Positions 8,031 to 16,295 are shown, counted from the stretch's first letter. The stretch is DNA of 55,330 nt from Novosphingobium sp. (GCF_027486195.1 NZ_JAIXPP010000013.1:1-55330), one strand, 5' to 3'. Notes: generated from the letters alone by a model not told the origin. Program-made: numbers and translations.

Positions 8031-8788
8031 CGTGCGCTCCCCGCGATGAGCTTGCCCACTGTCAGCGGCTGCCTGTGCACGGTGAAGGGCTTGAGCCGCC
8101 GCACAGGAAAGGTCTTTGCCTTGCTGGCGGCGAGAGCGTCCCACAGGCGGACGAGACCGCCCTTCCCCGTGATCGCCTGATCCTGCCCGTGGTTGGCGTG
8201 CGTCGACCAGGAGTCGAATACGGCCGCCTCGTATTGCGGTATCGATGCCACCGCGAGCGCCTTCGGCTTGGCGATGTTGCCCCAGCACAGCGACCCGCTG
8301 ATGAAGACGTTCAGCACCGGCGAGTGATAAGCCACAGTCTCGGCGGTCGGCCGCTTGTTCACCGCGAGGGCGTAGACGCCGAGGCGCCCGCGCGTGGCAA
8401 TGAGCAAGTGCGCAGGATAGGGCACTGCGACAGTCGTCCGCTGGCGCAGCGCCTTAAGATCGTCGGCTGGCTTGCTGATCGCGAAGTGCGCCGCGCGGAT
8501 GCGTTCGGGGATCCACCACACCAGCATGTCAGGGTGCGCGACCAGCACGTTTTCGGGCAGGATTTCCGGCGGGGCGGCGCGGCCGAGAAGCTTGGTCCAT
8601 TGGCGCAGGTGCGCGCGGGTCAGCGGCTCGCCAGCGGCAATTGCCGGGCGGCCGTCCTGATCCTCGATGCTGTGCACGCTGGCGAACGCGTCGGCCGCGC
8701 CGTGGCCACCGGGTGTGCGATACAGCAGAATGGCGCTGTCCAGCATCAGACCACCGCCTGTTGCCTGAAACTCGGTCGAGACGGTCAT
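8027..8788 (-). CDS. PRTRC system protein B
   Basis: 253 aa from MTVSTEFQATGGGL. Matches the PRTRC B pattern: N-terminal DSAILLYRTP, middle VLVAHPDMLVWWIPER, and YHSPVLNVFISGSLCWGNI with an exposed Cys-Trp-Gly. The last block resembles the region around the active cysteine of E2-like folds, a relationship proposed for this cassette; I regard it as plausible, not proven. It overlaps F and A by 4 nt on each side. Confidence 0.85.
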   Translation of the reverse strand: MTVSTEFQATGGGLMLDSAILLYRTPGGHGAADAFASVHSIEDQDGRPAIAAGEPLTRAHLRQWTKLLGRAAPPEILPENVLVAHPDMLVWWIPERIRAAHFAISKPADDLKALRQRTTVAVPYPAHLLIATRGRLGVYALAVNKRPTAETVAYHSPVLNVFISGSLCWGNIAKPKALAVASIPQYEAAVFDSWSTHANHGQDQAITGKGGLVRLWDALAASKAKTFPVRRLKPFTVHRQPLTVGKLIAGSAR

Positions 8789-9900
8789 GCGCGCCTCCGT
8801 TCGGCGAAAGGTTCGAATGCGATCAGGTCCTGCGCGGCTGTCAGCAGCTCGGCGCCGAGGCGCAACGTCGCAAACCAGCGATCGATCGCGGCGACATCGG
8901 TAATCGGGCAAAGGCCTGCCGCGCTCTGAAAGATGGTTTCCATCCCCATGCGCCCTACTTCGTCGACCTCAGCGGCGAAGAAATCGACCGGCACAAGTGT
9001 CATCGGCGGCAGGTACGCAGCGTCCTCGTACTCCGGCGCGTATTCGATCAGATGCTCGTGGTCGAAGTACCAGGCATTGCCCTCGCTGATCGCTGTCAGC
9101 GCGATGTGGGCTTTGTGAAGACGGCGCAGGATCGCGGCGAGCGCAAGCGGCAGGTCCTTTAACGGCGCTGCATTCTCCGCCAGCATGAAGTCAGGCTTTT
9201 TGGCGTGGACCTGAGACGGCAGGATGATGTCATCCGGATCGTGCCCGAGCATTTCTGCCGCTTCGGCAGCGCTGCCATCATCGGTCGCGCCATCCCAGTA
9301 CATCCCCGCCAGTTCATCGAACATCTCGTCGTAGGTAAACAGGGGCAGCGCGGCGGCGAGCGTGTCGACCAGCGCCTTGTAGGCCCGCGCGCGCCAGCCC
9401 AACGGGGCGACGCTGCCCTTGAGCGTGTTCGCCAGCACATTCGTCTGTTCGATCCAGCCAAGCTCAACCTGACCGATACTGTCGCAGATGATCGCAAGCG
9501 CGGGCGCGGACGGATTCTCGTCATGACCGGCAAGGACCGCGACGCGGAAGTCCGCGATATTGATGCCGCCCATCACCTCCATCACCGCAGCGTCGAACGC
9601 CGCTTCGATCTGCTTGCGCGCTTCCATCCGGGTCATCACCCGGTCGCTCGGCTGGTGCGCGGCAAGCCAACGACCAAGCAGCTTATGGTGCGGTGCCAGC
9701 GGCTCATCGAATGCTGCCGGAACGGCCGGCGACAGCGCAACCGCCCTGCCCGCCAGATCAGCCGAGGGGCGCGAGAGCGAGGCCTGCCGGCGGCGTGAGC
9801 GGTTCGCGCGAACCGGTGACAGGCCCGACGGCGATGGCCGCGTGAAGGACGCGCTGCGCGTCGCTGCAGGTGGGGCGAATGTCGCTGGGTGTGTCGCCAT
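8785..9900 (-). CDS. PRTRC system protein F
   Basis: About 371 aa if started at the ATG at 9900 (a second ATG lies at 9903). The conserved-looking body (KLLGRWLAAHQPSDRVMTRM, then EVMGGINIADFRVAVLAGHD and the acidic C-terminal half) fits PRTRC F by sequence feel and gene order. The first 50 residues are Ser/Arg/Pro-rich and look like an out-of-frame reading. The same DNA reads as a natural protein end in the 66-aa ORF at 9758-9958. The true start may therefore be downstream, or a frameshift may join the two. Confidence 0.8.
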   Translation of the reverse strand: MATHPATFAPPAATRSASFTRPSPSGLSPVRANRSRRRQASLSRPSADLAGRAVALSPAVPAAFDEPLAPHHKLLGRWLAAHQPSDRVMTRMEARKQIEAAFDAAVMEVMGGINIADFRVAVLAGHDENPSAPALAIICDSIGQVELGWIEQTNVLANTLKGSVAPLGWRARAYKALVDTLAAALPLFTYDEMFDELAGMYWDGATDDGSAAEAAEMLGHDPDDIILPSQVHAKKPDFMLAENAAPLKDLPLALAAILRRLHKAHIALTAISEGNAWYFDHEHLIEYAPEYEDAAYLPPMTLVPVDFFAAEVDEVGRMGMETIFQSAAGLCPITDVAAIDRWFATLRLGAELLTAAQDLIAFEPFAERRRA

Positions 9901-9958
9901 CATCGGTTTCAATCCATTCGAGGAGGGTTTTGCGGGGCGGCGGCGGAACGATGCTCAT
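9758..9958 (-). CDS. overlapping ORF between PRTRC C and F
   Basis: 66 aa, MSIVPPPPRKTLLEWIETDD and onward. It starts with an ATGA overlap on the protein C stop and ends inside the F reading frame, sharing about 140 nt with it. The translation is well behaved (helix LLEWIETDD, later DAQRVLHAAIAV) and strongly GC3-rich, unlike the overlapping F N-terminus. It may be a separate small PRTRC component or the true N-terminus of F after a frameshift. Confidence 0.55.
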   Translation of the reverse strand: MSIVPPPPRKTLLEWIETDDGDTPSDIRPTCSDAQRVLHAAIAVGPVTGSREPLTPPAGLALAPLG

Positions 9959-10164
9959 CGGCCCTTGGTGCCGACCGCGCGCCTGTACTCGGTCACCAGC
10001 GCGCCGTTCGACACGCCGAGGTCGACCGCCTCCGCGTTCAGGATCGCGGGGTAGAGCGTGGCGTGGTAGGCGCGCAGGGCCGAGGGATCGCCGGCGAGGT
10101 GCGGCGGGACCGGCAGATCGATGCCATCATAGCGATAGACGCGGGTGAGCGTGGTGACTTCCAT
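9955..10164 (-). CDS. PRTRC system protein C
   Basis: 69 aa, MEVTTLTRVYRYDGIDLPVP and onward. Size and the opening strand-turn-strand pattern (TRVYRYDGIDLPVP) followed by YHATLYPAILNA match PRTRC protein C, which has been suggested to be a small ubiquitin-like beta-grasp protein. The C-terminus is GTKGR, not a Gly-Gly tail, so conjugation through the last residues is not obvious. It lies 11 nt after protein E. Confidence 0.82.
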   Translation of the reverse strand: MEVTTLTRVYRYDGIDLPVPPHLAGDPSALRAYHATLYPAILNAEAVDLGVSNGALVTEYRRAVGTKGR

Positions 10165-10175
10165 GGAAGGGCCTT

Positions 10176-10583
10176 TCAGAACAGGGCGACGGGTTCGCCG
10201 GGGGCGGCAGGCGCAACGACCGGCGCGGGTGCAGGCGCTGCCTTCGGCTCGGGGGCCTTTGGCGCGGGCTTGGCCTTGCTGCTGGCAGCCGACTTCGCCG
10301 CTTCGGTCGCGGCGCGATGTTCGGCCAGCTGATCGCCAAGGGCCTTGCGCGCGGCGAAGATCTGGCCGAGCGCGCCAGCTTCGCCCAGAGCGAGCTCTGC
10401 ATCGATCTCGGCTGCGGTGGCGGTGATCGCGATCGGGCGTACCTCTGCCGCCTCGGGGCTAGCCTTGGCGCCTTCGGCCTTGCGCGGGATGATGGTGAGC
10501 GTGACAGTATCGCCCGCGCCGGCGACGAGATCGATGCAGAGCGAATAGCGGGCGAGCAGCGGCAATAGGCTGGTGATCAGCAT
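10176..10583 (-). CDS. PRTRC system protein E
   Basis: 135 aa. The N-terminus MLITSLLPLLARYSLCIDL plus VTLTIIPRK is the PRTRC E signature. The C-terminal half is a flexible Ala/Pro/Lys-rich tail (SSKAKPAPKAPEPKAAPAPA). Function unknown. It sits between ParB (3-nt gap) and C, the canonical position in the cassette. Confidence 0.88.
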   Translation of the reverse strand: MLITSLLPLLARYSLCIDLVAGAGDTVTLTIIPRKAEGAKASPEAAEVRPIAITATAAEIDAELALGEAGALGQIFAARKALGDQLAEHRAATEAAKSAASSKAKPAPKAPEPKAAPAPAPVVAPAAPGEPVALF

Positions 10584-10586
10584 CGG

Positions 10587-12044
10587 TCAGGCCTCTTCGG
10601 TTTCGGGGGTGGCGGAGTTCTTTGCACTTTCTGCAAATTGCTCGGCGGGCGGCTCTTCGGCGGAGAGCGACAGGCCGACCTTGCCATCGAGCGTCATCGC
10701 GCTTGGCAGGCGCCCGGCCCAGTCGAAGCCGGTGGCGTTCAGCATCGAACTGGCGACCGATTGCGTTGTCTGGCCGAAGATCTGCGCGAACTTGCGCGCA
10801 CCCATGTGAGCGATCAGGCCGCATTCCTCGGCGACGAACTTCAGCTCATCCTTGTTCAGCTGATCGAGGAACTTGGCATCGACGCGCCATGTCGTGCGCA
10901 GGTCGACCTCAAAGTCGGCTGCGAGATTGCGAACTTCGTCAGGTGACACGGATACGCCGGTCCTGACACACTTCGCGGCTAGATCCACAATGCGCAGCGC
11001 GTTGGCGCTTTCGCTGATCGCTGCGGCAACAGCATCCCGCCAAGCCTGATCCCGGGTCGCGACCATTTTCACCCTGAGGCCAGCCACGGTGACCTTGGGC
11101 TTGGCGGACGTCGTCGGTGCGGAAGGCTTGGCAGGTGCGCTCGCCTGCTCCGGCTGTGGAGCAGGCGAGCTATCCGGGGTACTCGGATAAGGCTCACCCG
11201 ACACAGCCGTCGGGGTTGCCTCATCACTCGCCGCTCCGGAATTAGGTTCAACAATAGGCGCAGCCGCAGCCAGCGCAGCCTCGACCTTCAGGGCAAAGCA
11301 TCCGGAGTTGGTGCAGTGGCCGTCCTCGACATGCGTTTCGAACAGCGCGCGCTGGCGAGCGGAGTTGTAGCTGCAGCCGACGCATTCGGCCTTGTCGAAG
11401 GTCGCCGCAGCAAGGTTCTGGGTGACGCGCATCAGCAGCTCGCGCGTCTTCGCGACATCGATGCCGGAAGTGAGGATCGTCTCCAGCGCCTTGTCCTGCT
11501 TGTCGGCCGGGACGGCGGCGAGCAGCTCGGCATGGCCGACCTTGATCCGGCGCTCGTCCAGCGCGACCTTCACCGCATTGGAAAGGCCGGCCAATGCGAG
11601 GCGGCGATCGAGTTTGAAGGTCGACCAGCCCAGACGCCTTGCCGCCTCAGCGCGATCGTTCCCGCATGCCGCCAGCACGCGCGTCGCGGCATCGGCCTGT
11701 TCGGTTTCCGAGGCATCTTCGCGGACATCGTTCTCGTCGATCGCCGCCTCGAGCGCTTCCTGATCGGTCATGGTGCGGATGATGGCGGGGATCAGGCCAT
11801 CGGTGCCGAACGCTTCCGTTGCCGCGCGGAAGCGCCGGCCGCCGGCGACGAGCTCAAACACCTCGCCACCAAACGCATCGTCATATCCGATCTGGCGCAC
11901 CAAGATCGGCTGCAGCACGCCGTTGCGCCGGATCGATGCCACCAGCTCGGCATGCTTGTCGGGATTGAAGTAGCGGCGCGGGTTGCTGCCCGCCTTGATG
12001 GCTGACAGCAGAATCTTCCGCTGCAGTTCGATAGTGTCGGTCAT
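10587..12044 (-). CDS. PRTRC system ParB-family protein
   Basis: 485 aa. N-terminal ParB/Srx-like domain with SNPRRYF, the CTP-binding box ELVAGGRRFRAA (residues 64-75) and ENDVRED (104-110), then an HTH (AARRLGWSTFKLDRRLALAG, 134-153). A Cys cluster C221-x2-C224, C244, C249 may bind zinc. A Pro/Ala-rich linker leads to a C-terminal region with LNKDELKFVAEECGLI. No ParA is encoded nearby, so a classic partition role is doubtful. It heads the PRTRC cassette, directly after the methyltransferase gene (4-nt overlap). Confidence 0.92.
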   Translation of the reverse strand: MTDTIELQRKILLSAIKAGSNPRRYFNPDKHAELVASIRRNGVLQPILVRQIGYDDAFGGEVFELVAGGRRFRAATEAFGTDGLIPAIIRTMTDQEALEAAIDENDVREDASETEQADAATRVLAACGNDRAEAARRLGWSTFKLDRRLALAGLSNAVKVALDERRIKVGHAELLAAVPADKQDKALETILTSGIDVAKTRELLMRVTQNLAAATFDKAECVGCSYNSARQRALFETHVEDGHCTNSGCFALKVEAALAAAAPIVEPNSGAASDEATPTAVSGEPYPSTPDSSPAPQPEQASAPAKPSAPTTSAKPKVTVAGLRVKMVATRDQAWRDAVAAAISESANALRIVDLAAKCVRTGVSVSPDEVRNLAADFEVDLRTTWRVDAKFLDQLNKDELKFVAEECGLIAHMGARKFAQIFGQTTQSVASSMLNATGFDWAGRLPSAMTLDGKVGLSLSAEEPPAEQFAESAKNSATPETEEA

Positions 12045-13405
12045 GCTGGCTTCCTGATCTTGAGCATGGTGGTCGGGACGTTGGTGCCGGCCTCGGCAAA
12101 GCTGGCGACCGGCAGGTCTTCCCAGTCGCCCTCAAGCTCGCCGTGATCGTAGCGGGCGCTGGCGGGGAGGATGGCGACCAGCACACCGCCCGGCTGGACG
12201 AAACGCAGCGCATGACGGACGTGCTTGGCGTAGTGCCGGCCATAGAACGGCGGGTTCATCACCACGGCCTCGAAGGGCATCGGCTCGCAATCGAGGAAGT
12301 TGGCGCTGAGCACGGAATGCCCCTTGGCCTTCGCCTCGGCCGCGCGGCCTGGATGGTACTCGATCCCGTATCCGGCGTGACCATAGGTGCGCAGCATGTC
12401 GAGGATGCGACCGTCACCGCAGCTCGGCTCCAGCACCTTCATCGGTTCAGGGCGGCTGGTGCGGTAACGATCCCACTGGCGCAGATCGGGAATGCCGGCG
12501 AACGCCAGCGCGCGCTCGGCCACCTCCGGCGACGTCCAATAGAACTGCAGGTCCTTCGACACCGCGGTGCTGGCGCTGGGCTTCACGCCTTCGGGCTCGG
12601 CATCCGGCAGCACTTCGCCATAGAACTCGGCCAGGGCGCGGTTGACGGCGTGCAGGGCGTCCTTGTCGAAATAGACGTGGGCGTTGCCGTTGCCGAACTT
12701 GCGGATAGTGAGCCCACGGTTCGGGGCGTAGTACTTTTCCTCGCCCAGCCCCGACCTGTACCGCGACAGGGTGCGGCCGTTCATCACGGCATCGCTGCCA
12801 AGCTTGTGCTGATCGTCGATGTCGAGCATCTCGCACCACTCGACGCTCGGCTGGCGGCGGAACGCGGCAAGAGCGTTCGCCATGTCCTGAAACCGGTCGC
12901 GGCCATAGGTGCTGGAGAAGCCGCCCCAGTTGTTCAGGACGACGCGCTTCGGCAAGCCCTTCACGCCGATACGGACCCGGCTGTGCGACTTGTAGGCCGG
13001 ATCGAGCGCGGTGAACGCCTCAGCCAGACCGCGCAGGATGTGAAAGCGCGGGCGGATCAGGTAGTCGCCGAACGTGGCCTTGGCGGTTTCGATGCTGAGC
13101 GGGGGCGGATTGGCGAGCGCCTGGTCGAACAGCTTCTTGTCCTTGGCGCTGGCGATGCTGGCGATCTGCAGGCGATCGTAGACCGCGCGCCAGCCCGACT
13201 TGAGCAGGTTCTTCCGCAGCGTATCGATGTGGAGATAAGGCCGCTGGGCCACGCGTTCGACGTAAGCGCCCTGCACCGTGGTCGCGTGGTCAAGCCGCGT
13301 GAAGGCATCCTCCAGCGCCTTGATCTCAGCGGCCATGGCGCTTTCCTTCGCCTCGTACTCGGCGACGATGTCAGCAACGGTCAGGGGGAGCGCGATCGCG
13401 TTCAT
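12041..13405 (-). CDS. DUF4942 / class I SAM-dependent (N6-adenine type) methyltransferase
   Basis: 454 aa from MNAIALPLTV. The N-terminal 300 residues are DUF4942-like (GWRAVYDRLQIASI, RKFGNGNAHVYF). The C-terminal part is a methyltransferase with motif I VLEPSCGDGRIL near residue 323 and catalytic motif IV NPPF near 382, as in adenine-N6 methylases. Such fusions often accompany PRTRC genes on mobile DNA. It could modify phage DNA or control ParB sites. The start at 13405 gives a TGATG overlap; an in-frame upstream start (13450) is less likely. Confidence 0.88.
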   Translation of the reverse strand: MNAIALPLTVADIVAEYEAKESAMAAEIKALEDAFTRLDHATTVQGAYVERVAQRPYLHIDTLRKNLLKSGWRAVYDRLQIASIASAKDKKLFDQALANPPPLSIETAKATFGDYLIRPRFHILRGLAEAFTALDPAYKSHSRVRIGVKGLPKRVVLNNWGGFSSTYGRDRFQDMANALAAFRRQPSVEWCEMLDIDDQHKLGSDAVMNGRTLSRYRSGLGEEKYYAPNRGLTIRKFGNGNAHVYFDKDALHAVNRALAEFYGEVLPDAEPEGVKPSASTAVSKDLQFYWTSPEVAERALAFAGIPDLRQWDRYRTSRPEPMKVLEPSCGDGRILDMLRTYGHAGYGIEYHPGRAAEAKAKGHSVLSANFLDCEPMPFEAVVMNPPFYGRHYAKHVRHALRFVQPGGVLVAILPASARYDHGELEGDWEDLPVASFAEAGTNVPTTMLKIRKPA

Positions 13406-13770
13406 CAGAACGGCATCTCGACATAGACCCGCGCCGTCACTTCCTTGCACTCGGCGATGAACTGCTTGTGGATTTCGCGGACCTTGGTCAGCGCTAGGTC
13501 GCGGTCCTCGTTGGTATTGCTGCGCAAGCCATCGATGATCACCTCAAGCTCATACTCGGTGATCACGCAGGCGAACGTGCGCTCATTGGCGCCAAGCAAT
13601 CTACTCACGCCCAGCGGCAGACGATTGAGCCATTCACGAACGCGAAGCAGGCTCGCCCCGAGATTGTCGGTCGGGTCACTCGCATCGGCAGGCTGCGCGG
13701 CACGGAAGCCCTTGAGCCACCAGATCGCGTCGGCAATCAGGTTGTCGGCGGTGGTGTGGTTGATGCTCAT
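13405..13770 (-). CDS. hypothetical phage protein
   Basis: 121 aa, helical (MSINHTTADNLIADAIWWLK). The C-terminal half ends in a short beta segment. No recognised family. The TGATG overlap with the methyltransferase start suggests coupled translation and perhaps a related role. Confidence 0.65.
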   Translation of the reverse strand: MSINHTTADNLIADAIWWLKGFRAAQPADASDPTDNLGASLLRVREWLNRLPLGVSRLLGANERTFACVITEYELEVIIDGLRSNTNEDRDLALTKVREIHKQFIAECKEVTARVYVEMPF

Positions 13771-13997
13771 AGCGGGTCAAACTCCTTGATATCGAACGGG
13801 TGAGGCACAGGGCGGCGGATGCTCCAATTTGTCGGAGGACGTCCGCTGCGAGCGGGCCAAGGGCCGGCGCCCGCCTTGCGGCTGTCCCACCCGTTGAAGA
13901 GCCGGACGTGGATGGCGCGGAAGCCGATGCAGTGCCCGTCGGCGTCGTAGATCTCGCACTCGGGCGGCAGGTGGCCGGGATTTGGGAGCCAAGGCAC
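13767..13997 (-). CDS. small hypothetical phage protein
   Basis: 76 aa with a GTG start at 13997 (two bases after the preceding stop). The N-terminus reads NPGHLPPECEIYDADGHCIG, a short beta-hairpin-like unit, and the rest is Pro/Arg-rich. Function unknown; it is in the leftward operon and overlaps the next gene by 4 nt. Confidence 0.55.
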   Translation of the reverse strand: MPWLPNPGHLPPECEIYDADGHCIGFRAIHVRLFNGWDSRKAGAGPWPARSGRPPTNWSIRRPVPHPFDIKEFDPL

Positions 13998-13998
13998 A

Positions 13999-14469
13999 TC
14001 AGGCGGCCTCCCGCGCCCGGCAAATCTCGACGACGCGCCAAGCCTGTTCGGCGGACATCATGCCGATGTGGCAGTCCTTCCGGGTGAGGCCCATCTGCTT
14101 GGCCAGCCACTTGTAGCCGCGGCCGCGCGCGACGCTCTGCTTGAGGCCGGAGAGCTCCATCCGCTTGCGCCACATAGGATCGAACGCGGCGTGCGCCGCT
14201 TCGCGAGCCCGGCGTGTTTCGGGACCGCAGGGTGTGCCAAGCGGGTTGATAGTGCCCGTGTGGGTGCCAACGTAGGCACCGCAGTTCTCGCATCGCCACC
14301 ACCAGCGGTCGACGCCATCCTTCTGCCAGAGGTCGGGCCGATGCGGATAGACCACCGAACCGCCGACCAGTTCGACGACACTCGCACCCTGCCCGGTGCA
14401 CTCGCCGCAGGCCGGTGCGACCTTGCGCAGCGCGTCGGGTGTGAAGTCGCGAGGGTCAACCTGGATCAT
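13999..14469 (-). CDS. DUF3268 family zinc-finger protein
   Basis: 156 aa from [10 protein letters not shown]. Family blocks are clear: CGECTG, VVYPHRPDLW, a second knuckle RCENCGAYVGTHTGT, then NPLGTPCGPETRRAREAAH and FDPMWRKRM. The two Cys pairs would hold one zinc. The family is common in phages and plasmids as a small helper of unknown function. The C-terminal helical part (MGLTRKDCHIGMMSAEQAW) also matches the family. Confidence 0.88.
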   Translation of the reverse strand: MIQVDPRDFTPDALRKVAPACGECTGQGASVVELVGGSVVYPHRPDLWQKDGVDRWWWRCENCGAYVGTHTGTINPLGTPCGPETRRAREAAHAAFDPMWRKRMELSGLKQSVARGRGYKWLAKQMGLTRKDCHIGMMSAEQAWRVVEICRAREAA

Positions 14470-14666
14470 CGCGCCTGCTCCGCCCGAAGCTTCGCAACTT
14501 CGTGACGCATGGCCCAACTCTGGTCCCGTTCACCTCGCGCAAACGCATCGGCCTCGTCGGCGCTGCCCCGCGCCAGCAACCTCGCAGCGCAATTGGCGCG
14601 GGCAGCCGCCATCAAATCGGCGGGCGCTTCGAGCACCGGGGTCGGCTTGATGGCGCCGGCGGTCAT
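14466..14666 (-). CDS. small hypothetical protein
   Basis: 66 aa, Ala/Arg-rich and helical ([20 protein letters not shown]), ending [13 protein letters not shown], a possible short coiled coil. Overlaps both neighbours by 4 nt. No family recognised. Confidence 0.6.
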   Translation of the reverse strand: MTAGAIKPTPVLEAPADLMAAARANCAARLLARGSADEADAFARGERDQSWAMRHEVAKLRAEQAR

Positions 14667-14959
14667 GCCTCGACCTTCCCCAGCTTGCTGTCGACTAGCT
14701 GCACCAGCTCGGACAGCGCGTGCGGCGCTGTGACACCGTCATCGGTGACGAAGGGATTGGCTTCGTCATCACTGATCGCGATTCCGAATTCCTCCTCGAT
14801 CCCCATGACCAGCTCGACCAGATCAAGGCTGTCGAGCTTGAGATCAGCGATCAGATTGACCTTCGTCGGCTCCGGGAAGTCGCGAAGGTCGATCCCGAAG
14901 AATTCCTTGATCATCGCGGCGAGACGGTCAGCCGTGCTGCTAGGTGCGGTCGTCACCAT
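14663..14959 (-). CDS. phage-encoded acyl carrier protein
   Basis: 98 aa. The helix II start [20 protein letters not shown] with the 4'-phosphopantetheine Ser at position 44 (DSL) is the defining ACP motif; acidic helix II, the [10 protein letters not shown] loop and a C-terminal helix [12 protein letters not shown] complete the fold. No fatty-acid or polyketide genes lie near it. Its position between RecT/Bet and the DUF3268 gene points to a phage-specific role such as supplying an acyl group or recruiting a host ACP-binding enzyme; both are inference. Confidence 0.9.
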   Translation of the reverse strand: MVTTAPSSTADRLAAMIKEFFGIDLRDFPEPTKVNLIADLKLDSLDLVELVMGIEEEFGIAISDDEANPFVTDDGVTAPHALSELVQLVDSKLGKVEA

Positions 14960-14962
14960 CGG

Positions 14963-15976
14963 TCAGGCCTTCCCGCCGCGCAGGCGCTTGGCACAGCCGT
15001 CGCGTTCGTCGCTCAGTGCTGCGTAGGCGTCGTCGATGAAGTAGCCCTTCACCTCGTCGAAGCGCTTGTTCAGGTCGATGATCGTCGGCGCGGCTTGCAG
15101 GTATTCGAGCGCCTGGTCGAGCGTGGGGGCGTCTGCGGCGTTGTTCGCCGTGCCGTCATGCTGATCGCCGTACTGGTGATCCTCGCGGCCCTCCCCGGCA
15201 TCGAGCGCGCGCGCAGTTTCCTCGTCGACCTCGGTCATGCCGGTGCGCGGGTCGCGCGGGAGCACCTCGCCGGTCTGCGGGTTGTGCTGGTCGATGATCT
15301 GCGCACTGGCGTTCTGCTCAATTGCACCAGTGAAGGTGGGCATGACGAGCGTCGAAGTTTGCCGCACTTCACCGCCGTCAGCATCGTCGACGCCCTCGAT
15401 GCCCGCCGTGATACCGAAAGCAAGACGCACCGCCTGACAGGTGCAGCGCACATCGAGCATGTGGCGCGGCTTCTGCTTCCACGGATCGGTGTTCATCTTG
15501 AACTCGTCGAGGTAGACCATCTTCTTGGTCGGACGGGTCCGGTCCTTCCGGTAGATGATCCCCTCGACCGCCTTGATCTCGCCCGTTTCGTCCTCGATGT
15601 GCTCGTACTCGATGCCATCGAACTGCGGGTGCCGGTTCATGATCTTGATCCAGCCATCGTAGGCCACCATGGGCACCACGCCGCCGCCGCGCTTCGGAAA
15701 TGCGTAGATTTCCTTGGTCAGCGGATTGAGCTCGTACTCATTCGCCACCATCACGCAGACCATGAATTCTTCGTAGCTGGTGCAGCTGGCGAAGGCCGTC
15801 TTCGCCAGAGTGTCCTGCAGCTTCTGGGGATCAAGCGCGAGGCGAGCGGCAAGCGATTCCAGCGCGCTCATGGGCTTGGGGCGCTGCGTTTCGCGCGCAG
15901 CAACCGCGCGCAGGCGGCTTTCCTCGATCTGCGCATCGGCGCGCTGGACGGCTTGGGAACGGGCATTCATGTTCAT
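14963..15976 (-). CDS. bet: RecT / Bet family single-strand annealing protein
   Basis: 337 aa from MNMNARSQAV. Core blocks of the Bet/RecT family are present: FMVCVMVANEYELNPLTKEI, YAFPKRGGGVVPMVAYDGWI, FDGIEYEHIEDETGE, VYLDEFKMN and RHMLDVRCTCQAVRLAFGI. It would anneal complementary single strands during phage recombination. The C-terminal 90 residues are an acidic linker plus a helical tail (DLNKRFDEVKGYFIDDAYAA). The usual exonuclease partner is not recognisable beside it. Confidence 0.9.
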   Translation of the reverse strand: MNMNARSQAVQRADAQIEESRLRAVAARETQRPKPMSALESLAARLALDPQKLQDTLAKTAFASCTSYEEFMVCVMVANEYELNPLTKEIYAFPKRGGGVVPMVAYDGWIKIMNRHPQFDGIEYEHIEDETGEIKAVEGIIYRKDRTRPTKKMVYLDEFKMNTDPWKQKPRHMLDVRCTCQAVRLAFGITAGIEGVDDADGGEVRQTSTLVMPTFTGAIEQNASAQIIDQHNPQTGEVLPRDPRTGMTEVDEETARALDAGEGREDHQYGDQHDGTANNAADAPTLDQALEYLQAAPTIIDLNKRFDEVKGYFIDDAYAALSDERDGCAKRLRGGKA

Positions 15977-15998
15977 TTTCTCCGGTTGAAATGAGGGA

Positions 15999-16295
15999 TC
16001 AGAATTCGGCTTCGTCGCCGAGAAGGTCGCCGATCCAGTCCGGCCTGTCCGCCTTCGCGGCGGCTGCCGGAAGGTCGGCGGGTTCGGCGTCCGGGTTGTA
16101 GATCCCGAGGATCGGCTTGCAGGCGAAGGACGGCGCTTCGCTGGTGACCTCGTCGACCCAGACGCGCTTCCATGCGGTCGGGTCGCGGTTGTCAGCGACC
16201 TTGACGACATCGCCCTTCTGGAGCGGCTCGCCATCCCACTGGTAGGTATAGGTCCGGGTGTCGGACGGGCGGAACTTGCACTTCACGTACTGCAT
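15999..16295 (-). CDS. hypothetical phage protein, SH3-like
   Basis: 98 aa, MQYVKCKFRPSDTRTYTYQW and onward. The N-terminal 50 residues read as a small beta-barrel (EPLQKGDVVKVADN ... KRVWVDEV) and the tail is acidic (DWIGDLLGDEAEF), like an SSB-type interaction tip. It directly precedes the RecT gene, so a role with single-stranded DNA is possible. The start at 16295 is the first natural ATG. Confidence 0.65.
   Translation of the reverse strand: MQYVKCKFRPSDTRTYTYQWDGEPLQKGDVVKVADNRDPTAWKRVWVDEVTSEAPSFACKPILGIYNPDAEPADLPAAAAKADRPDWIGDLLGDEAEF

Noticed and set aside
10587..12044. Plasmid-type ParAB partition system
   Set aside because: No ParA/Walker ATPase partner is adjacent and an integrase plus attL are present; ParB belongs to PRTRC.
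12143..15994. Long plus-strand frames over the methyltransferase and RecT genes
   Set aside because: Same cause; composition is unnatural and the opposite strand encodes clear families.
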